Assembly: GCF_900215205.1 (NCBI RefSeq)
Contig: NZ_OBDY01000027.1
Coordinates: 89,849-153,848 of the forward strand
Direction: 5' to 3'
Source of the DNA: Paractinoplanes atraurantiacus
GTDB taxonomy: Bacteria > Actinomycetota > Actinomycetes > Mycobacteriales > Micromonosporaceae
DNA: 64,000 nucleotides
Under the pieces are notes generated by a model that ran no database searches, had not been told where the DNA came from, and saw only the letters and a program-made list of their open reading frames with translations. Positions 37,492 to 46,715 of this stretch are shown here, piece after piece. Numbering within the stretch: the first letter of the stretch is position 1; each line of letters opens with the position of its first letter. Position numbers and translations under genes: made by a program.

Positions 37492-38871
37492 ATGGACAAC
37501 TCGGTTACCCGCCGCCGGATGCTGACCGTCGCGCTCGGCGGCGCGGCCACCGTGGCCCTGCCGGCCCCCGCCTGGGCCGTCACCGGTCAGCGGCCCGGCG
37601 CCGTGCGGCCGCCCGCGCTCACCGGCCACGACACCCAGGTCGCCCGGCGCGTGTCGGCCGAGCGTGCCCTGCAGCATCTGAAGGTCCTGTCGGTCGACAT
37701 GGGCCCGCGCATCGGCGGCACCCGCTCCGAGAAGATCGCCGCCGATTACATCGCCAAGACCTTGGACCGTTTGGGGTACGACGTCGCGTTGCAGCCGTTC
37801 CCCGTCGCCGACAAGTTCCTCGCCCAGCTCGACTCGCCGACCGGGCTGCCCCGCGATCTGAACTGGCAGGCGGGCGCGTCCGCCCTGGGCGGTCTCGACA
37901 CCCGGGTGCGCGGCACGGTAGTCGACGTGGCGGCCGGCGCCCCGGAGAACTACACCACCGACGTCACCGGCAAGATCGTGCTGATCGACTACGTGGCCGC
38001 GTCGCGCGACGCCCAGGTGGCCACCGCCGTCGAGAAGGGCGCCGCCGCCGTCGTCTTCCTGCCGGTCGACCTGGTCGAGCCGCGCCGCGCCTCGGCGTTC
38101 AGCCCGGTGCTGGCCACCGCCGTCGCCATCCCGGTGGTCGGTGTCGCCCAGGCCCAGAAGCACCGGCTGCGTGACCTGCTGGCCAAGCGCCGGCTGATCC
38201 TGACTGTCACGACGCGTGCCCACCGCAACCTCACGTCACACAACGTGATCGCGGACGCCCCGCGGCGCAAGCCGGCCGGCACCGAGCCGGTCGTCATGGT
38301 GAGCGCCCACTACGACACCGTCATCGGCGCGCCCGGCGCGAATGACGACGGCTCGGGCACCGTACTCAATCTGGAATTGGCCCGTGTGCTGCGGCACCTG
38401 CCGCGCAAGACGCATCTGCGCTTCGCGTTGTGGGGTTCGGAGGAGCAGGGGCTGATCGGTTCGCGGTACTACGTGGCGCAGCTGCCGCAGGCCGAGCGGG
38501 ACCGCATCCTGGCCGTCTACCAGAACGACATGGTGGCCACGAGCTGGGACCCGGCGACCCGGTACTGGCTGCTGTCGTACACCGGCCTGGCCAACCGGGC
38601 GACCGACGAGGTGGCCGCCGCCGCCGAGCGTCTCGGTTACGCGCCGCGCATCTCGCCGGTGACGTTGCGTGGCTCCAGCGACCACCAGTCGTTCCAGGAG
38701 GTCGGCATCGCCGCCGCGAACTTCTCGTGGCGCGGCGAGGAGTCGCCGGCCCTGCTGGAGCCGCCGTACCACAGCCCCGAGGACACCATCGCCAAGAACA
38801 TCAGCCTCGAGAGGCTCCAGGTGTCGCTCGAGCTGATCGGCTCGGCCGCGTACGCGACCGCGCAAGGTTAG
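37492..38871 (+). CDS. Secreted M28-family aminopeptidase (Tat signal)
   Basis: The 459-aa protein begins with a twin-arginine-like signal (TRRRMLTVALGGAATVALP). A PA-like insert and an M28 zinc peptidase domain follow. Metal ligands and catalytic residues are visible in SAHYDTV, GANDDGSG, GSEEQGLIGS and the C-terminal SSDHQSF. It should release amino acids from peptides outside the cell. I chose ATG 37492, preceded by GGAGGAG; an upstream ATG at 37399 would place charged residues before the Tat motif. Confidence 0.9.
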   Translation: MDNSVTRRRMLTVALGGAATVALPAPAWAVTGQRPGAVRPPALTGHDTQVARRVSAERALQHLKVLSVDMGPRIGGTRSEKIAADYIAKTLDRLGYDVALQPFPVADKFLAQLDSPTGLPRDLNWQAGASALGGLDTRVRGTVVDVAAGAPENYTTDVTGKIVLIDYVAASRDAQVATAVEKGAAAVVFLPVDLVEPRRASAFSPVLATAVAIPVVGVAQAQKHRLRDLLAKRRLILTVTTRAHRNLTSHNVIADAPRRKPAGTEPVVMVSAHYDTVIGAPGANDDGSGTVLNLELARVLRHLPRKTHLRFALWGSEEQGLIGSRYYVAQLPQAERDRILAVYQNDMVATSWDPATRYWLLSYTGLANRATDEVAAAAERLGYAPRISPVTLRGSSDHQSFQEVGIAAANFSWRGEESPALLEPPYHSPEDTIAKNISLERLQVSLELIGSAAYATAQG

Positions 38872-38882
38872 CGGACAGCCCG

Positions 38883-38941
38883 CCCACAGCACACGAACAA
38901 GATCGACTCCTAGCGTGAGCCGCCTCATCGTGTGCTGTGGG
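38883..38941. promoter_or_regulatory. 14-bp perfect inverted repeat before the acyltransferase gene
   Basis: CCCACAGCACACGA (38883-38896) is repeated in inverted form at 38928-38941, leaving a 31-base loop. The right arm ends in the beginning of the GGGAGGGG ribosome site of the acyltransferase. The structure could act as attenuator, translational switch or terminator of the peptidase gene. There is no T-tract. Confidence 0.6.
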
Positions 38942-38951
38942 AGGGGCTGTC

Positions 38952-40088
38952 GTGGCCGAGACAAGAGCGCCGACGCGCGACCGGTATTTCGATACGCTGC
39001 GGGTGCTGGCGATCATCCGGGTGTCGGTGTACCACATGTTCCCGTTCGCCGTCCTGGAGCTGGTCTTCCCGTCGATGGGCGTGATGTTCGCGCTCGCCGG
39101 CTCGCTGATGGCGAACTCGCTGGCGCGGAAGCCTTCATGGGGAAAGGTCATCTGGGGACGGGTGCGGCGGCTCCTTCCGGCGTACTGGGTCCTCGGCTTG
39201 TTCGTCGTTCCCGCCATGCTGCTGCTCGGCTGGGACGAACGCCCGGCCCTGTGGCACCTGATCGCCTGGGTGGTGCCGTTCGTCTCGCCGCCGTCCAGCG
39301 AGGCCGGCCTGCAGGCGCAGGAGGTCATCTGGTACCTGGTCACCTATCTGTGGCTGGTGGCCCTGTCCCCGGTGATGTTGTGGCTCTACCGCCGCGCCCG
39401 CCTGCTGACCATCGTCGCGCCGCTGGCATTGCTGCTGGCGTTGACGGTGTGGCCGACCTGGCCGTCCAACCCCAACTTCCAGGAGGTCGGAACAGACCTT
39501 CTGATGTACGCGGGTTGCTGGATCCTGGGCTTCGCCCACCGTGACGGCACCCTGCGAATGGTCAACGGCTGGCTGATCACGGCCCTGGCCCTGGTCTCCG
39601 TGGCCGGCGCGCTGGTGTGGGCGCACCGGCACGCCGCCGACGGCGTCCTGCAGGACATGCCGGTGGCCTACGGCGTCTACCAGATCGGCTTCGTCCTGGC
39701 CCTGCTCCGCTGGCAGCCCGACATGGCCTGGCTGACCAGGCGCCGGGGCCTGGACAACTGGGTCACGCTGATCAACGCCCGAGCGGTGACGATCTACCTG
39801 TGGAACAACGTGGCCATCGCGCTGTGCTTCCCGATCGGCGACGCCCTCAACACCTGGATCTTCGGCGAGACCGGCGAGGAGATCAGCTACAGCGTGATAG
39901 CCCTGGCCCTGCTCATCAACGCGGTCCTGTTCTTCGGCTGGGTGGAGGACCTGGCCGCCAAGCGCCCACTGCGCTTCCTGCCCTGGCCCCACCCGGCGCC
40001 GGTGGCAGCGCCCCCAACCACGCCCATCGGCCGGGCCAGCGTCCCGGCTCCGGCGCGGGTCCCGGCGTACGCGAACCACCGCATCTGA
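38952..40088 (+). CDS. Acyltransferase-3 family membrane protein (OafA-like)
   Basis: The 378-aa protein has about ten hydrophobic helices. It begins with the acyltransferase-3 signature DRYFDTLRVLAIIRVSVYH, whose His is the probable catalytic residue, and GRVRRLLPAYW follows. It would acetylate or acylate a cell-envelope polysaccharide or a secondary metabolite at the membrane. I chose GTG 38952 with GGGAGGGG 6 bases upstream over a GTG 15 bases earlier that lies inside the hairpin. Confidence 0.85.
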   Translation: MAETRAPTRDRYFDTLRVLAIIRVSVYHMFPFAVLELVFPSMGVMFALAGSLMANSLARKPSWGKVIWGRVRRLLPAYWVLGLFVVPAMLLLGWDERPALWHLIAWVVPFVSPPSSEAGLQAQEVIWYLVTYLWLVALSPVMLWLYRRARLLTIVAPLALLLALTVWPTWPSNPNFQEVGTDLLMYAGCWILGFAHRDGTLRMVNGWLITALALVSVAGALVWAHRHAADGVLQDMPVAYGVYQIGFVLALLRWQPDMAWLTRRRGLDNWVTLINARAVTIYLWNNVAIALCFPIGDALNTWIFGETGEEISYSVIALALLINAVLFFGWVEDLAAKRPLRFLPWPHPAPVAAPPTTPIGRASVPAPARVPAYANHRI

Positions 40089-40103
40089 GATCACCCTCGC
40101 GCA

Positions 40104-40134
40104 ACGGCCGGATCCCGCGCAGGGCTCCGGCCGT
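40104..40134 (+). terminator. Strong hairpin after the acyltransferase gene
   Basis: A 9-bp perfect stem (ACGGCCGGA with TCCGGCCGT), extended by an inner CCC/GGG pairing, closes a short loop. It lies 16 bases after the acyltransferase stop. It has no T-run, common for high-GC terminators. Confidence 0.5.
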
Positions 40135-40204
40135 GCCCGTGCTCGGAATGGGGTCACCGGATCGGCTGACCTGTCCGTGACCGGCCACCGACCATAATGT
40201 CCTC

Positions 40205-42208
40205 GTGGTGGCACTGGCGAAGCGCCCGCGGCTCTGGTTCATCGTCGTGATCGTGGCCAGTTCGGTGGCCGCCGCCGCGCTGACCGCCTTCTTCCTGAGC
40301 GAGGGGCGGGCGAAGTCCGATCAGTGGGCGAGCATCATCAGCGTCTTCGTCGCCGTGCTGGTCGCCGTGGTCTCCTTGCTGCTGTGGTTGTGGCGCCGGG
40401 GCGGCGACGACGCCACAGATGAGCGTGTCCAAGATGCCGTGGACGCCCTGGCCTGGGTGCAGTCCGAGCAGTGGGGCACCGAGCGGGCCGCGCGTTCGAT
40501 ACACGACCCGTGGCTGCTGCCGGTGCGCTGGACCGTGACGAAGCGGTCCCGCACGATGATGACCAGCTGGGCCGCGGCCCGCGGCCGGCCCGGCGCCGGG
40601 CCGGTGTCGTTCGACGGCACCCTGGACCGGATCGCCGACGTGTTCGAGGGCCACCATTCGCCGCGTCGCCTGGTGGTGGTCGGCGACGCCGGCAGCGGCA
40701 AGTCGATCGTCGCGCTCGAGCTGACCCTCCAACTGCTCGAACGACGCCGGCCGGGCCAGCCGGTGCCGGTGCTCCTCCCGGTCGCGGGCTGGGACCCGCA
40801 GCTCGATCTCGACGACTGGGTGGCCGGCCAATTGGCGCTGCTCAGCCGGCGACTGGGCCGGCTGGTGACCAGCGCGACCGGGCAGCGCCGGACCCTCGCC
40901 CGCGAACTGGCGGCCCGAGGTCTCGTGCTGCCGATCCTGGACGGCCTGGACGAACTGCCGCGTGACCGGCAGGCCGCCGCGCTGAACGGCATCGCCGCCG
41001 CAAGGGGAGGAGTGGCCCGGCGCTTCGTGCTCACGTCACGGACCACGGAATACGAGATCGCGGTCCGCGCCGCCGGACGGCGGCCGACCGCGCCCGTCGT
41101 GGAACTGCTTCCGCTCGCGGCGTTCGACGTGGCGCGTTACCTGGAGGAAGGCAGCGCCCACGACCCGGGGCGGTGGACCCGGGTACGCGCGCGGCTCACC
41201 GCGAAGGCGCCGTCCCCGCCGGCCGAGGCGCTGTCCACACCGCTGATGGCCTCACTGGCGCTGGTCCTTTACCGCGGCGCTCACACCGATCCGGACGAGC
41301 TCGTGGACGCCGGCTGGGCCGCGACCGCGGACGGGATCCGGCAGCATCTGCTCACCGGGCTGATCCCCACCGTCTATACGTCGGCGATCGGTGGGCACCC
41401 GCGGCGCAGCCCGGCCCTGACGGCGGCCGCGGGCGACGCGCTGACCCTGCTCGCCCGCCATCTGGCGGACCAGAAGACCTATCAGCTCACCTGGTGGCAG
41501 CTCCATCTCGCGGTACCACCGAGGACATTGCGCGCGGCACGGTGGGCGGTCGCCGCGTCCAGCCTCGCCGTGGCCTTCGGGCTTGCGATGGGCCCGCAGT
41601 ACGCGGTGATCACCGCGGTGTTGTCGATCTTCCTGCTCCGCGAGCCGCCGGTCGAGCGGCCCGAACGATTCTCCCCACGCGGCATCCCGCTGCGCGGCGT
41701 TGCCGTCGGCCTGCTTCTCGCGACGGCCGGCGGCGGGCTGATGGGATACGCCGCGGGAGCGGTGACTGGTGTCCTGTGCGGTGCCGCGATCGGAGTCAGC
41801 TTCGTGTTCGGCAGCCACGCGTTCGCCCCGTTCCAGGACGACGACCCGGCGACCAGCCCCCGTGAGCTGTTGGTCGCCGATCGCCGCCAGACTCTGGCCG
41901 CGGTGGCCGCGTTCGCCCCGGCCGCCGCGATCGCGGCGTGGATCTGGATGGATGTGCCGAGAGCCCTGGCGATCGGTTTCGCCGTCGCGCTCGCGATCGT
42001 CATGCGCAGCGCCTGGGGCACCCTCAACCTGGCTCGGATCATGCTGCGCGCGGCCGGCCCGATGCCCCTGTCGCTGATGGGCTTTCTGGACGAGGCCCGC
42101 AACCGGGGCGTGCTCCGGCAGTCCGGCGCGCTCTATCAGTTCCGGCACGCCGCCCTCCAGGAACATCTCGCGCGCCGCGGCCGGCCACCGGTCGCCGCGG
42201 CAACCTGA
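40205..42208 (+). CDS. Membrane-anchored NACHT NTPase
   Basis: The 667-aa protein starts with two membrane helices (about residues 10-30 and 42-64). A NACHT domain with Walker A GDAGSGKS (about 160-167), Walker B LPILDGLDELP and RFVLTSRTTEY follows. The C-terminal part has five or six hydrophobic helices, ending with ALYQFRHAALQEHLA, which is shared with actinomycete NACHT proteins. The combination suggests a membrane-bound signalling or defence switch. The GTG start at 40205 has a second GTG directly after it. Confidence 0.85.
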   Translation: MVALAKRPRLWFIVVIVASSVAAAALTAFFLSEGRAKSDQWASIISVFVAVLVAVVSLLLWLWRRGGDDATDERVQDAVDALAWVQSEQWGTERAARSIHDPWLLPVRWTVTKRSRTMMTSWAAARGRPGAGPVSFDGTLDRIADVFEGHHSPRRLVVVGDAGSGKSIVALELTLQLLERRRPGQPVPVLLPVAGWDPQLDLDDWVAGQLALLSRRLGRLVTSATGQRRTLARELAARGLVLPILDGLDELPRDRQAAALNGIAAARGGVARRFVLTSRTTEYEIAVRAAGRRPTAPVVELLPLAAFDVARYLEEGSAHDPGRWTRVRARLTAKAPSPPAEALSTPLMASLALVLYRGAHTDPDELVDAGWAATADGIRQHLLTGLIPTVYTSAIGGHPRRSPALTAAAGDALTLLARHLADQKTYQLTWWQLHLAVPPRTLRAARWAVAASSLAVAFGLAMGPQYAVITAVLSIFLLREPPVERPERFSPRGIPLRGVAVGLLLATAGGGLMGYAAGAVTGVLCGAAIGVSFVFGSHAFAPFQDDDPATSPRELLVADRRQTLAAVAAFAPAAAIAAWIWMDVPRALAIGFAVALAIVMRSAWGTLNLARIMLRAAGPMPLSLMGFLDEARNRGVLRQSGALYQFRHAALQEHLARRGRPPVAAAT

Positions 42209-42230
42209 CGGCGCACCACGGCGCCCGGCC

Positions 42231-43508
42231 TCAGGCGCGCATGACCGTGGCGATCGGGATGCCGGCGGCGCGCAAGGCGGGGACGAAACCGCCGAGGATG
42301 CCGGCCACTATGCCGGCGATGATGCCGGCCACGCCGGCCTCCCAGGGGAATTGGACGTTGTCGAGGATCGGGTGGGTGTTGCCAGCCAGGGTGGTTGCCG
42401 CCTTCAGGGCCAGGGCGCTGGCGCCGATCGCGGCGGCCGCGGTCAGCAGGCCGGTCAGTAGGGTCTCGGCCAGGACGATGCCGGCCAGCAGGGAGCGCGG
42501 GGTTCCCACGGCGCGGCGCAGGGCGAACTCCTCGACCCGTTCGCCGACCGTGGCCAGGCCGACGTTCAGGATGCCGGCGACGCCGATGAGCAGGACCAGG
42601 CCGGCCATCGAGAAGAACACCAGCCGCATCAGGCGTAGCTGGTCCTCCTGCTGTTCGCGGTTGTTGACATCATTGACGTAAGTCTCCAGGCCCGCCGCCT
42701 TGATTTTCGCCGTCAGGACCTGCTCGACCGGGGAGCCCGGCCGCAGCATCACGTTGATCTCGCCGGCCGTGTTCGGGTCGACCAGCTTGCCGGGCGGCAT
42801 CCAGGTGGCCAGCTCGTCCACGCGGACGTACGCCCGGGGTTCGGTGCCGCCGTCGTCGACCACGCCCACGAACCGTGGCGTCAGGTTGGCGGTGGTGCCC
42901 CGTACGCGCATCTCGGCCGGCACCTGGTACTGCCGGAAGCCCTTGGCCGCCTCCTGGTTGAGGACCAGCCGGGGCGCCATCGACGGCACGGTCGTGAAGT
43001 CGAGCCAGGTGCCCGACACCGTGCGGAACGGGCGGAACTGGCGGATGTCGCCGGTCAGCGCGGTCAGGCGTACCTCCACCGCCGCGCCCTTCGGCCCGGA
43101 CGGCTCCTCGCAGTGACCGTCGGCGAAGCAGACCTGACCGCCGCCCCAGTCCTGGCCGATCGGGGCGCCGCCCTCGTTCACCGGGCGCACGCCGGGCTCG
43201 CCGATGATGCCCTGCATGGAGATCCCCGCGACCGCGTCGGTGCGGCCCTTCACCGACGTGAGCACGGCATCGGCCGCCTTCTGCTCCGGCGGCATGCCGA
43301 TCGTGCGGGTGCCGTCGTAGCCGTACGTCAGCTCGAGGTCGGACAGCAGCGCCCGCTCGGCGATGCTGGCGCCGGCCTGCACGACCACGACGGCCAGAAC
43401 GCCCAGGAACAGGCTCACCATCGACAGCAAGGTTCGCAGCTTGCGGGCGCGGATGCCCTGGATGCCGATGATCAGGGAGGACCGGAACCGGCCCGAGAGC
43501 CGCATCAT
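42231..43508 (-). CDS. MacB/FtsX-type ABC transporter permease
   Basis: The 425-aa protein has one N-terminal helix (LLSMVSLFLGVLAVVVVQ), a large extracytoplasmic MacB-like domain and three C-terminal helices typical of FtsX permeases. The segment FALRRAVGTPRSLL is the coupling region. Its ATG overlaps the ATPase gene stop by 4 bases. With the two upstream genes it forms a MacA-MacB-like efflux or envelope-stress system. Confidence 0.88.
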   Translation of the reverse strand: MMRLSGRFRSSLIIGIQGIRARKLRTLLSMVSLFLGVLAVVVVQAGASIAERALLSDLELTYGYDGTRTIGMPPEQKAADAVLTSVKGRTDAVAGISMQGIIGEPGVRPVNEGGAPIGQDWGGGQVCFADGHCEEPSGPKGAAVEVRLTALTGDIRQFRPFRTVSGTWLDFTTVPSMAPRLVLNQEAAKGFRQYQVPAEMRVRGTTANLTPRFVGVVDDGGTEPRAYVRVDELATWMPPGKLVDPNTAGEINVMLRPGSPVEQVLTAKIKAAGLETYVNDVNNREQQEDQLRLMRLVFFSMAGLVLLIGVAGILNVGLATVGERVEEFALRRAVGTPRSLLAGIVLAETLLTGLLTAAAAIGASALALKAATTLAGNTHPILDNVQFPWEAGVAGIIAGIVAGILGGFVPALRAAGIPIATVMRA

Positions 43509-44185
43509 GCCCGCACCCGCTCGGTCAGAACCCCGTCGACGAGGTCGTGGATGCGCCCCATCCGGGCCGCGTGGTCACGGTCGTGGGTCACCAGGATCAG
43601 CGCGCATCCCCGCTCGGTCGCGCCGAGCAGCGCGTCGATGACGAGCGTGCCCGTCTCGGTGTCCAGCGCGCCGGTCGGCTCATCGGCGAGCAGAACCTGA
43701 GGATTGCGTACGAGGGCACGCGCGATCGCCACACGCTGCTGCTCCCCGCCCGACATCTTGGCCGGACGGTTCTTGGCCAGATGCGCGATGCCGACCTGGT
43801 CGAGGGCCTGCATCACCCGGGCCCGGCGCTCCCGGCGCGGCAGCCAGCCCTGCCCGTTGACCAGTGCCATCGCCACGTTCTGGGCCGCCGTCAGATGCTT
43901 GAGCAGGAAGAACCGCTGGAACACGAACCCGAAGTGCGAGCTGCGCAGCTTGGCCGCGCGGCGCTCCGGCACCCGGCTGATGTCCTGCCCGGCCAGCACA
44001 TAACGGCCCTGGTCGGGGCGGTCGAACAGGCCGATGACGCTGAGCAGCGTGCTCTTGCCGGAACCGGAGCGCCCGACGATGGCCACGCTCTGCCCGGCCG
44101 CCACCGACAAATCAACACCGTCGAGGATGGTACGGGGCTCCGACTGTCCCTTGAGGACCTTGGTGATCCCGGTCAGCTCGATCAC
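43505..44185 (-). CDS. MacB/LolD-type ABC transporter ATPase
   Basis: The 226-aa ATPase contains Walker A GRSGSGKS, Q-loop FVFQRFFLL, signature MSGGEQQRVAIARAL, Walker B VLLADEPTGALD and the switch His in VTHDRDH. It overlaps the permease gene and the lipoprotein gene by 4 bases each, so the three are one operon. Confidence 0.93.
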   Translation of the reverse strand: MIELTGITKVLKGQSEPRTILDGVDLSVAAGQSVAIVGRSGSGKSTLLSVIGLFDRPDQGRYVLAGQDISRVPERRAAKLRSSHFGFVFQRFFLLKHLTAAQNVAMALVNGQGWLPRRERRARVMQALDQVGIAHLAKNRPAKMSGGEQQRVAIARALVRNPQVLLADEPTGALDTETGTLVIDALLGATERGCALILVTHDRDHAARMGRIHDLVDGVLTERVRA

Positions 44186-45168
44186 TTCGGGCCCTCGGCC
44201 GGCGCCGGCAGGTCGGGGCCGGGCACGGCGATCTCCTCGTCGCCGCGCAGACCCGACTTGATCTGCACGACCTTGCCGTCGGACAGGCCCAGCACCACCT
44301 CGACCGTCTTGCGGGTGCGGTCGGCGGTGAGCACGTCGACCTTGCCGCGGCCCTGCGTGCCGGCGACCGCCTCGACCGGCAGCACCATGGCGTTGCTGGC
44401 CCGGTCGGTGACGACCGACAGCGTGACCTCGGCGCCGTTGATCAGCTTGACATCGGCCGGCGGGGCGCAGACCAGCTGCATGCCGGTCGGCTCCGAGCCT
44501 TCCGGCGCGGTCTCGGTGCTCTCCGGATCAGGCACGCGGACGACGGGCGCGCCCGAGGGGTCCGGGCTCGGCGCCGTGGTGGTGGGCGTGGGCGGCTCGG
44601 GGATCGTGCCGGCCGGCAACGCGGCGATGGTGCCCAGCGCCGTACAACCGAAAGGCCCTGGACCGTTCTTGATCTGACCGGTGACCGTCTTGGCGGCCCC
44701 CGAGATGCGGTAGGCCGACGCGCTGTCGATGTCGGCGACGATGCCGTAGCCTCCGTGCCGCGCCGAGATGATCGGCATGCCCGCGCTGACCTCGGCCCGG
44801 TCGTCCATCAGCCGGCCGGCCAGCATCGAGCCTTCCGGAATGTTGATCCGCCGCGGCGTCCCGTCGTCCCACACGGTCGCCACCCACAGCGGCTGCGCGG
44901 CCGGCGTCTTGTTCGGCTTGCGCTGCACGTAGCGGATCTCCCCAGCGGTCGGCGCGACAATGCCGAACAGCGGGTTGATGGCCACCTTGCCGGTCAGGCT
45001 GATCTGGTTCGACAGGTTCTGCCGAGCCGGCTTCACGGTGGTCAGCACCGTGCCGCGCTCCTCCAGCCCCGGAGTGGGCGCCGCCTCGTCCTTGGCCGAA
45101 CACCCCGAGAGCGCCGCCGCGGCCGCGACCACCACCGCCCCACCGAGCACAAGCCCGCGTCTGTCCAC
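44182..45168 (-). CDS. MacA-like periplasmic adaptor lipoprotein of the ABC system
   Basis: The 328-aa lipoprotein has lipobox LSGC (Cys23) and beta-barrel/lipoyl-like segments (SLTGKVAINPLFGIVAP, GLSDGKVVQIKSGLRGDEEI). A Pro/Thr-rich insert lies in the middle. It resembles HlyD/MacA adaptors and would couple the permease to an extracellular partner in this Gram-positive cell. The GTG start at 45168 follows AAGGGGA. Confidence 0.82.
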   Translation of the reverse strand: MDRRGLVLGGAVVVAAAAALSGCSAKDEAAPTPGLEERGTVLTTVKPARQNLSNQISLTGKVAINPLFGIVAPTAGEIRYVQRKPNKTPAAQPLWVATVWDDGTPRRINIPEGSMLAGRLMDDRAEVSAGMPIISARHGGYGIVADIDSASAYRISGAAKTVTGQIKNGPGPFGCTALGTIAALPAGTIPEPPTPTTTAPSPDPSGAPVVRVPDPESTETAPEGSEPTGMQLVCAPPADVKLINGAEVTLSVVTDRASNAMVLPVEAVAGTQGRGKVDVLTADRTRKTVEVVLGLSDGKVVQIKSGLRGDEEIAVPGPDLPAPAEGPK

Positions 45169-45294
45169 CCTGGTCCCCTTTACACACCGGCCCGGGCACG
45201 TTCCCGCCCGGCGCGGCGAACCCTACATGGATCACGCAACCCCGTAGCGCATCGACCACGGTGAGCGCCGAAGCCTGGCGTCATACTGTCGCGC

Positions 45295-45719
45295 ATGACG
45301 TCGCCGATCACGGTGGATGCCCAGGGCAACGAGCTTCTGGACTTCCGGCCGGGACACGAGCGGGACCTCGAGCGGCTCGATCCCGGAATCCCGCTTCCGC
45401 TGGCCCTCGTGGTCGCCGAGCACGAGAGCTGCCCGGCGGCATGATCGAGTGCGGCGAGACAGCCGAGGAAGCGGTGGTTCGCGAGTTCGTCGAGGAGACC
45501 GGCCAGGAAGCACCGGTGGTCACCTACCGAGGGCCGGCCACGTTCCGGCTGAAGCCGGACGACCGCCTGGAGTACGCGGCGGTTTTCGCGGCGGCCCTCA
45601 CCGGCCGCACGCCGTTCGAACCCAACAACGAAGTGGACCAGATTTTGTGGTGGGACGGCTCTGACCGCCCGAACCTGGCGCTGCTCGACGCGGAGATCTG
45701 CCGATTGCTGCGGTCTTGA
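45295..45719 (+). pseudogene. NUDIX hydrolase gene broken by an internal deletion
   Basis: The frame from ATG 45295 begins MTSPITVDAQGNELLDFR and runs through PLPLALVVAEHE. It then hits a stop at 45442-45444. From 45426 another frame carries the rest of a NUDIX domain, with an intact Nudix box (GMIECGETAEEAVVREFVEE, then TGQ) and a normal C-terminus to 45719. Homologous enzymes have about 14 residues between the two parts, so roughly 40 bases are missing out of frame. The box itself is intact, pointing to recent inactivation. Confidence 0.7.
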
Positions 45720-45722
45720 CCC

Positions 45723-46652
45723 TCAAGAGGCCGAGGCGTAGCCGGCGAGCGTGCCCCGGTAGGGCTCTGGCACCTGAGAAGCCAGCTCGGCGAATCGTTG
45801 CCGATCGGTGGGGGCGCCGGTCGCCCGAGCTCGGTAGGCAGCTGCGGCTGCCGCCATTGTCACGTCGTGTGGTTCCAAGTCCTCGCCTCGGGTGGCCAGG
45901 GCGGCCGCCTCCGCGAACTCGCCCTGCTCGGCGGCGAGGTCGGCCAGGTCGAGGTAGAGCGACCAGTTGCCCGGCTCCAGGGCCAGAGCGCGGTGGAAAG
46001 CGGCGGAGGCCTCCGCGCGGTTGCCCAGCGCGCGCCAGGTGCCGGCCCGCACGACCTCCGTCAGCATCACGGGCCGCACCGCGTCGGCTCGGTCGCACAA
46101 AGCGAACGACTCGGTGGTCCGGCCACACGCGCGCAGCAGGATCGCCATGCGGGCCATCTGGTCGGGGATCGGGTCGCGGTCGCACACGGTCTCGATGGCC
46201 GCGAACCACGGCTCGAGGCACTCCACAGCGAGCACGGTGGTGAGGTCGCGGCCGGGGTCGCTGATCCGCATGGTGGCCTCGGCCAGCGCAACCGGGGTCA
46301 CCGTCGCGAGGAAGCGCGGGTCGCCGAACCAGGGCGCGCGGGCCCACGGCACCTCCGGTGAATAGCCGCACGCCGGGCCGAGCCACTTGACGGCCTCGTC
46401 CATGTCGCCGTCGGCGTAGGCGAAGTAGGCGCCGGCGACCACGGGGCCGATGGTGTCAGCCGCGGCTAGAGCGGCGGCGACCTCGGCCGGCAGCTCCTGC
46501 CGCAGTTCGTCGAGCGCCGCGTACGGCCCGGGGTCGCGGGGATCGGCGGCGATCTCCCGCACGATGTGGCTCAGCGCCGCGGACGGCGAACCGCCACAGT
46601 GGGCCATCACCTTCGCGAACGCCAGTGTTCCCTTTGCCGTCACGCCGATCAC
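45723..46652 (-). CDS. TPR-like repeat protein of unknown function
   Basis: The 309-aa soluble protein has helical repeats with TPR spacing. The clearest are RALGNRAEASAAFHRALALE and the following YLDLADLAAEQGEFAEAAAL. The GTG at 46652 is used; a GTG at 46643 is possible. It is divergent from the sigma-54-driven operon, and the -24/-12 promoter lies 11 bases from its start. Whether it belongs to the sigma-54 locus is open. Confidence 0.65.
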   Translation of the reverse strand: MIGVTAKGTLAFAKVMAHCGGSPSAALSHIVREIAADPRDPGPYAALDELRQELPAEVAAALAAADTIGPVVAGAYFAYADGDMDEAVKWLGPACGYSPEVPWARAPWFGDPRFLATVTPVALAEATMRISDPGRDLTTVLAVECLEPWFAAIETVCDRDPIPDQMARMAILLRACGRTTESFALCDRADAVRPVMLTEVVRAGTWRALGNRAEASAAFHRALALEPGNWSLYLDLADLAAEQGEFAEAAALATRGEDLEPHDVTMAAAAAAYRARATGAPTDRQRFAELASQVPEPYRGTLAGYASAS

Positions 46653-46662
46653 CCTAGAAGGC

Positions 46663-46678
46663 TGGCCCGGTTCTTGCT
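46663..46678 (+). promoter_or_regulatory. Sigma-54 (-24/-12) promoter of the lysozyme-like operon
   Basis: TGGCCCGGTTCTTGCT matches the TGGCACG-N4-TTGCW consensus with one mismatch and exact GG-N10-GC spacing. Transcription would start near 46690. A good ribosome site (AGGAGGG) and ATG 46716 follow. It is nearly identical to the promoter at 56300-56315. Confidence 0.8.
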
Positions 46679-46715
46679 GCCTGCTGCGGGAGAGCTATCG
46701 GTAGGAGGGTCGGCG

